Of a DNA stretch of 64,000 nucleotides, positions 59,880 through 64,000 are shown piece after piece. Made by a program: the position numbers and the translations under genes. The stretch comes from Streptomyces lavendofoliae (lineage in GTDB: Bacteria > Actinomycetota > Actinomycetes > Streptomycetales > Streptomycetaceae). The notes under the pieces were generated by a model. It did no database searches, was not told the origin of the DNA, and saw nothing but the letters and a program-made list of their open reading frames with translations. How positions within the stretch are numbered: the stretch's first letter is position 1; each line of letters starts with the position of its first letter. The stretch covers positions 1 through 64,000 of the forward strand of contig NZ_BMTP01000008.1 of NCBI RefSeq assembly GCF_014649735.1, written 5' to 3'.

Positions 59880-60618
59880 CGGCACCGGCCCTCGCCCCGG
59901 GGCGCACCCGCTTCCGGGACAGCCCCCTGGCGACCGGCCCGTACGCCGCCCCGCCCAGGATCAGTACGGCCCCGGCCACCACCGACCCGGCCACCAGCTT
60001 CACCGGGCCGGGCCGCGACACGCCGCCCGGCAGCGTCGCGAAGCTCCGCGGCCGTTCCACCAGCGCGCCCGGCGGCCACGCCACGGCGTCCAGCCGGGCG
60101 CTGACCGCGCCGCGCGGTACGGAGCCGTGCCCGGGGTCCTGGAGGTGGACGCGGGAATCCTGCGAGCTGCCGCGCTCGTCACCGAGCAGGAACAACCGCC
60201 CGTCGGGCACCGCCGCCGAGAACGCCGTCGGGGACGCCGGCCCGGCGGAGCGCAGATACGGTTCTTCGACCGGCTTGCCGTTGATCGTGAGCCGGCCGCC
60301 GCTGTCGCAGCAGGCGACCGTGTCGCCGCCCACGCCGACGACCCGCTTGACCATCGGAAGATCGCCCCAGGCGGGGTCCTCGAAGACCACGACGTCGCCG
60401 CGCCGCACGTCCGCGGCGTGTATCCGCTGCGCCAGCACGCGGTCCCCGGCGGCGACGGTGGGCGACATGGAGTCGGTCGGCACGGTGTAGGGCTGGTACT
60501 CGATCGCCCCCCAGACGAACCCGCCCAGGAAGAGCACACAGCCGACGGCCACGGCCAGTCCCGACAGCGCGCTGCCGAAACGGCCGTGGCCGTCGTCCGA
60601 CGTGACGTTCTTGCCCAT
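59872..60618 (-). CDS. sipZ: Type I signal peptidase, SipZ-type
   Basis: The 248-residue peptidase has a membrane segment (about 17-37), the catalytic Ser in VPTDSMSPTVAAGDRVLAQ, the catalytic Lys in MVKRVVGVGGDTV and the late GDERGSSQDSR. It ends with a membrane segment and an Arg-rich tail. It removes Sec/Tat signal peptides. ATG 60618 is used. A 242-bp gap with short repeats separates it from sipY, which fits a separate transcript heading the Nudix and DUF2469 genes. Confidence 0.93.
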   Translation of the reverse strand: MGKNVTSDDGHGRFGSALSGLAVAVGCVLFLGGFVWGAIEYQPYTVPTDSMSPTVAAGDRVLAQRIHAADVRRGDVVVFEDPAWGDLPMVKRVVGVGGDTVACCDSGGRLTINGKPVEEPYLRSAGPASPTAFSAAVPDGRLFLLGDERGSSQDSRVHLQDPGHGSVPRGAVSARLDAVAWPPGALVERPRSFATLPGGVSRPGPVKLVAGSVVAGAVLILGGAAYGPVARGLSRKRVRPGARAGADA

Positions 60619-60751
60619 CCCAGCGCTCCACTCAGGAGATCGACGATCCGGGACGGCACCCTACCCGCGCTCCCCTACCCGGCGGTATGCCCACCGGCCG
60701 GCCGGTACCCCTCGTCGAGGGGCAGGGCGGGAGCACGGGAACGCCGGTCGG

Positions 60752-60860
60752 GGACCGGACGCCCGGCACGGGCGGTCATCGCGGCCGGCGGTACGGAACG
60801 GACGCCCCGCGTCCACCGGCCCCCACCGACCGGACGCCCCGCGCCGGACGGACGCCGCGC
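60752..60860. repeat. Four degenerate copies of a 16-bp unit before sipZ
   Basis: Copies resembling GGACCGGACGCCCCGC start at 60752, 60795, 60827 and 60845, the last abutting the sipY stop at 60861. They are in the presumed sipZ promoter region. They may be remnants of local duplication or protein-binding sites. Confidence 0.55.
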
Positions 60861-61865
60861 TCAGCCGTCCCGGCGCTTGCGCCGCCACAGGACGATCGGC
60901 AGCGCGGCGGCGAGGCCCAGCGCCCCGGGGCCCGCCATCCGCGCGACGGCGCTCGACGCCGCCGCAGCGGTCAGCCCCGGCTGGTCGAACGTGTCCGGCA
61001 CCGGCAGGGTGGACCAGCGGGTCACCGGCCAGGCCACCACGACCGCGCGGCCGACGACCTGGTCGTTGGCGACCGTGCCGCTGCCGGGCAGCTCCTGGTG
61101 GTAGCGGGAGTCCAGCGAGTTCTGCCGGTTGTCGCCCATCACCCAGATACGGCCCTCGGGCACCTTGATCGGGCCGAAGGGCTCGTCGTCGCACGGGGTG
61201 GAGCCGGGGTGGATGTAGGCCGTCTCGTTCAGCTCCTTGCCGTTGACGACGACCTTGCCGCCCTTCTTGCAGCCGACGGTGTCACCGCCGACCGCGATGA
61301 CCCTCTTGATCAGGTCTTTCTCCTCGGCGGACGGCATCAGGCCGATGAAGCTCAGGAACTTCTGCACCGGGTTGGGGTCCGGGGTGGGCTCGCCCTCCAG
61401 CCAGCCGCCCGGGTCGTGGAAGACGACGACCTCGCCGCGCTCCGGCTCGGAGCCGAACCACGGGGTCAGCTTGTCCACCAGCACCCGGTCACCGCGCTGC
61501 AGGGTGTTCATCATCGAGTCCGAGGGGATCGAGAACGCCTGCACCAGGAAGGTCTTGATCAGCAGCGCCAGCAGCAGCGCGATGCCGATCAGCAGCGGCA
61601 GCTCCTTCCAGAAGGACCGCTGCTGCCTCGGCGCGTGGGGACCGTCGTCGTCGGCGCTTCCCGTCCCGGCCGCGCCCGTCTCCGTCCGGCCCTCGTCAGT
61701 CCCACCGCTCGCGGTGGGATCCGCCCCGGCCGGACCCGCCGGACCGGTCCCGGATGGGGGCTCCGCGACGGGGCCGGAAGAGGACGACCGTCCGAACTGC
61801 TCGGGCCGCTCCTCGGGCTCGTCGTGTCCGGACCGTGCGCCGACCGCCACATCCCCCACATCCAC
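60861..61865 (-). CDS. sipY: Type I signal peptidase, SipY-type
   Basis: The 334-residue peptidase has a disordered acidic start of about 80 residues, a membrane segment (LPLLIGIALLLALLIKTFLV), catalytic Ser in IPSDSMMNTLQRGDRVLVDK, Lys in LIKRVIAVGGDTVGC and late GDNRQNSLDSRYHQ, then a C-terminal membrane segment. GTG 61865 follows CGGAG at 6 nt. Its first 170 bp overlap the sipX reading frame as it stands. Confidence 0.93.
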   Translation of the reverse strand: MDVGDVAVGARSGHDEPEERPEQFGRSSSSGPVAEPPSGTGPAGPAGADPTASGGTDEGRTETGAAGTGSADDDGPHAPRQQRSFWKELPLLIGIALLLALLIKTFLVQAFSIPSDSMMNTLQRGDRVLVDKLTPWFGSEPERGEVVVFHDPGGWLEGEPTPDPNPVQKFLSFIGLMPSAEEKDLIKRVIAVGGDTVGCKKGGKVVVNGKELNETAYIHPGSTPCDDEPFGPIKVPEGRIWVMGDNRQNSLDSRYHQELPGSGTVANDQVVGRAVVVAWPVTRWSTLPVPDTFDQPGLTAAAASSAVARMAGPGALGLAAALPIVLWRRKRRDG

Positions 61866-62826
61866 TCCTCACTCCGTGCGACCGCCTGCCCCACAGCAGG
61901 GGCAGGCCCACCACTCCCATAACGAGCGGGAGTTCCGCAGGGGTCGGGAGCCCGGTCAATCCGTTCACATTCCGAGAGGACACACTATGCGACGCGCCGA
62001 GCGCCGTCGCCGTCCCTGTCCGCGAGTCCGGCACGGAGGCGAAGGTGTCCGGCTCCTCCAGCCGGCGCCAGTGGTCGAAGGGCCACGCGATGACGACCGC
62101 CCGCCCGACGACCTCCTCCTCCGAGACCGTTCCCTGGAACGCCTCGTTCAGGTGGAACCGCGAGTCGGCCGAATTCGACCGGTGGTCCCCCATGACGAAG
62201 ATCCGCCCCATCGGGACCCTGACCTCGAAGGGGATGGTGGAGGGAACGTCCCCCGGGTTCAGGTACGGCTCGTCGAGCGGTACGCCGTTGACGGTCAGCC
62301 TCCGGTCGGCGTCACAGCACTTGACGGTGTCCCCGCCGACCGCGACGACCCGCTTGATCAGGTCCTGCTCGTCCTCGGACGGGAGCAGGCCGATGAAGGT
62401 GAGCGCCTGCTTGACCTGCTTGACGACCACCGGGTCGTCCTTCTTCGGGGTCTGCTCCTGCTGGAGCCAGCCGCCCGGGTCCCGGAACACGACGACGTCG
62501 CCCCGCCGGGGCTTCGAGCCGAACCAGGGGGTGAGCTTGTCCACCAGGACCCGGTCGTCGATCCTGATGGTCTGCTCCATGGAGCCGGACGGGATGACGA
62601 ACGCCTGCACCAGGAAGGTCTTCAGGCCGAGCGCGATGAGCAGCGCCACCATGATCAGGAGCGGGATCTCCTTGACGGCCGAGCGGCGCCGGCGCCGCTT
62701 GACCTTGCGGGCCAGTTTGCGCCGCTCCGCGCGTCCCGGCAGGGGCCGGCCGCCGTCCGTGGGCCGGGTTCCGGTGGGCAGCCGGGTGTCGGCCCGGTGG
62801 CTGCCCTGCTTGCCGCGGTTACCCAT
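61696..62826 (-). CDS. sipX: Type I signal peptidase, SipX-type, with unusual C-terminal tail
   Basis: The 376-residue frame has an Arg-rich start, a membrane segment (EIPLLIMVALLIALGLKTFL), catalytic Ser in IPSGSMEQTIRIDDRVLVDK, Lys in LIKRVVAVGGDTVKC, GDHRSNSADSRFH, and a second membrane segment (ELPLVMGVVGLPLLW). About 60 Arg/Gly residues follow, read from DNA that also codes the sipY N-terminus. A TGA one frame away lies 6 nt before the sipY GTG, so a small indel may have removed a natural stop. ATG 62826 overlaps the sipW stop by 8 bp. Confidence 0.85.
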   Translation of the reverse strand: MGNRGKQGSHRADTRLPTGTRPTDGGRPLPGRAERRKLARKVKRRRRRSAVKEIPLLIMVALLIALGLKTFLVQAFVIPSGSMEQTIRIDDRVLVDKLTPWFGSKPRRGDVVVFRDPGGWLQQEQTPKKDDPVVVKQVKQALTFIGLLPSEDEQDLIKRVVAVGGDTVKCCDADRRLTVNGVPLDEPYLNPGDVPSTIPFEVRVPMGRIFVMGDHRSNSADSRFHLNEAFQGTVSEEEVVGRAVVIAWPFDHWRRLEEPDTFASVPDSRTGTATALGASHSVSSRNVNGLTGLPTPAELPLVMGVVGLPLLWGRRSHGVRSGCGGCGGRRTVRTRRARGAARAVRTVVLFRPRRGAPIRDRSGGSGRGGSHRERWD

Positions 62827-63595
62827 GGCCACCGCCCGCCGTCCCCGCCCCGTGCACGTCGTGGAAGGCGCCCGTCGGCCGGACCCGCGACCAGCGACCG
62901 AACGGCCAGCCGATCCAGTCCGCCCGCCCGATCACCCGGTCCACCGGCACCATGCCGCCGCCCGGCGAACCGAGGTGGTCACGGGAGTCGCGGGAGTGGC
63001 TGCGGTGGTCCCCCATCACCCACAGGGTCCCGGGGGGTACGACGATGTCGAACGGCACCTGGGAGGGGGCGTCACCGGGGTACAGGTAGTCCTCGGTCAC
63101 GGGTACGCCGTTCACCTCGACCCTGCCCCCCTTGTCGCAGCACTTCACACGGTCGCCCCCCACCCCCACGACCCGCTTCACGAAGTCGGTGTCGGCGGGC
63201 TCGGCGAGGCCGAGGGCCGCGGCCGCCCCGTGCAGCAGCCCGGCGACCGGATCGCGCTCCGGCGCCTCCTGGACGAAGGACCCGGTGCCGTCGAAGACGA
63301 TCACGTCCCCGCGGCCGGGCCAGGAACCGGAACGGTACGCCAACTTGTTCACCAGCACGCGGTCGCCGATCCGCAGCGTCGGCTCCATGGACCCGCTGGG
63401 GATCTGGAACGGCTGCATCACGAAGTGACTGAGCAGCAGCAGGAAGACGGCGCAGGCCAGGCCGGTCAGGCCGAACCTCCGCCGGAGCGGCGCGGGGCGC
63501 CGGAAACGCACGGAGCGCCGGAAACGCACGGAGCGCGACCGCTCCTCCGGGTCGGAGGAGCGGTCGCGCTCGGTGTGCTGTGCTTCGGTGTCCAT
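62819..63595 (-). CDS. sipW: Type I signal peptidase, SipW-type
   Basis: The 258-residue peptidase has one membrane segment (FGLTGLACAVFLLLLSHFVM), catalytic Ser in IPSGSMEPTLRIGDRVLVNK, Lys in FVKRVVGVGGDRVKCC and GDHRSHSRDSRDH. No C-terminal membrane segment is seen, unlike sipX, sipY and sipZ. The first 40 residues come from DNA holding a perfect 17-bp inverted repeat and an 18-bp tandem repeat, and ATG 63595 lacks a good ribosome binding site, so the true start could be further in. Confidence 0.88.
   Translation of the reverse strand: MDTEAQHTERDRSSDPEERSRSVRFRRSVRFRRPAPLRRRFGLTGLACAVFLLLLSHFVMQPFQIPSGSMEPTLRIGDRVLVNKLAYRSGSWPGRGDVIVFDGTGSFVQEAPERDPVAGLLHGAAAALGLAEPADTDFVKRVVGVGGDRVKCCDKGGRVEVNGVPVTEDYLYPGDAPSQVPFDIVVPPGTLWVMGDHRSHSRDSRDHLGSPGGGMVPVDRVIGRADWIGWPFGRWSRVRPTGAFHDVHGAGTAGGGHG
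63498..63533. repeat. Two tandem 18-bp units near the sipW start
   Basis: CGCCGGAAACGCACGGAG is repeated twice in direct succession, giving the doubled peptide SVRFRR. It lies beside the inverted repeat at 63532-63570. Confidence 0.85.
63532..63570 (-). terminator. Perfect 17-bp inverted repeat at the rplS/sipW boundary
   Basis: Arms 63532-63548 and 63554-63570 pair over 17 bp with a 5-nt loop. It lies about 100 bp past the rplS stop and inside the annotated sipW N-terminus (around codons 9-21). It probably works as an rplS terminator or attenuator. Confidence 0.6.
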
Positions 63596-63667
63596 CGGAG
63601 CCAGATGCTATCCGGCCCTCCTGAGACGCCCGGTGCGAAGCGGTGGGGCGACGGGGTGAGCCGGGGC

Positions 63668-64000
63668 TCAGTTGTCGCGCTTCTCCTTGATCTTCGCAGC
63701 CTTGCCGCGCAGCTCACGCAGGTAGTAGAGCTTGGCGCGACGGACGTCACCGCGGGTCACGAGCTCGATCTTCTCGAAGATCGGGCTGTGCACCGGGAAG
63801 GTGCGCTCGACGCCGACGGAGAAGGAGACCTTGCGGACGGTGAACGTCTCGCTGACGCCCGCGCCCTGGCGGCGGATGACGACACCCTTGAACTGCTGGA
63901 TACGCGAGCGGTTGCCCTCGATGACGCGGACGTGGACGTTCACGGTGTCACCGGGACGGAACGCGGGGACGTCGGTGCGCAGCGACGCGGAGTTGACGAC
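63668..64000 (-). CDS. rplS: 50S ribosomal protein L19, cut at window edge
   Basis: The frame is open to the right edge, giving 110 residues that begin VVNSASLRTDVPAFRPGDTV. GVVIRRQGAGVSETFTVRKV, FPVHSPIFEKIELVTRGDVR and RRAKLYYLRELRGKAAKIKE match L19. About six N-terminal residues lie outside the window. It stands upstream of the sip cluster, as known in streptomycetes. Confidence 0.97.
   Translation of the reverse strand, partial: VVNSASLRTDVPAFRPGDTVNVHVRVIEGNRSRIQQFKGVVIRRQGAGVSETFTVRKVSFSVGVERTFPVHSPIFEKIELVTRGDVRRAKLYYLRELRGKAAKIKEKRDN

Noticed and set aside
59872..63595. Four signal peptidase genes as an assembly duplication
   Set aside because: The proteins differ strongly in length and sequence and the four-gene cluster beside rplS is known in streptomycetes.

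Overview
The window looks like chromosomal core DNA of a Streptomyces or a very close relative. GC is very high, many starts are GTG, and most strands carry long antisense shadow frames. The gene set and order include whiG, four clustered type I signal peptidases next to rplS, rpsB-tsf-pyrH-frr-cdsA-rlmN, and ispG-protease-dxr, which matches the conserved core layout I know from Streptomyces. No tRNA, rRNA, CRISPR array, prophage or insertion sequence was seen.

Layout. 1-2.8 kb: ispG start, an RseP-type site-2 protease and dxr (MEP isoprenoid enzymes around an intramembrane protease). 2.9-5.7 kb: an EPSP-synthase-like gene divergent from an IclR regulator, then a small secreted protein. 5.8-16.8 kb: long acyl-CoA dehydrogenase, aldehyde dehydrogenase, EamA permease, PucR regulator, a membrane P-loop ATPase resembling conjugation coupling proteins, gabT and a PAP2 phosphatase. 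16.7-19.1 kb: secreted GH18 chitinase behind a promoter with a DasR-type dre element, and a small unknown protein. 19.2-26.4 kb: operon of aldehyde dehydrogenase, potD, potA, potB, potC and an FAD amine oxidase. 26.5-33.4 kb: NADAR protein, DUF4190 protein, adenosine-deaminase-family enzyme (probably aminodeoxyfutalosine deaminase), GDPD, DUF574 methyltransferase, a membrane protein, a Ser/Thr kinase and a small acidic protein. 33.5-37 kb: a second aldehyde dehydrogenase, an Lrp/AsnC regulator and a class III aminotransferase. 37-43 kb: ABC exporter pair, LOG-like protein, serine hydrolase, DMT permease. 43-46.9 kb: thiamine ABC transporter under a TPP riboswitch. 46.9-53 kb: rlmN, cdsA, frr, pyrH, tsf, rpsB. 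53-59.3 kb: M23 peptidase, TetR, whiG, dprA, comM/yifB, yraN, DUF2469. 59.4-64 kb: Nudix hydrolase, sipZ, sipY, sipX, sipW and the truncated start of rplS.

How it fits together. The genes between about 5.8 and 37 kb can be assembled into a route from putrescine (uptake by PotABCD; amine removal by the FAD oxidase or the aminotransferase) to an aldehyde, oxidation by two related aldehyde dehydrogenases to GABA, then GabT and a further aldehyde dehydrogenase to succinate, with PucR and Lrp/AsnC proteins as candidate regulators. This is an inference from families and context. I found no clearly new defence or mobile system. The most open leads are the coupling-protein-like ATPase beside gabT, the divergent EPSP synthase with a palindrome before its IclR neighbour, the sipX tail overlapping sipY, and several operator-like dyads.
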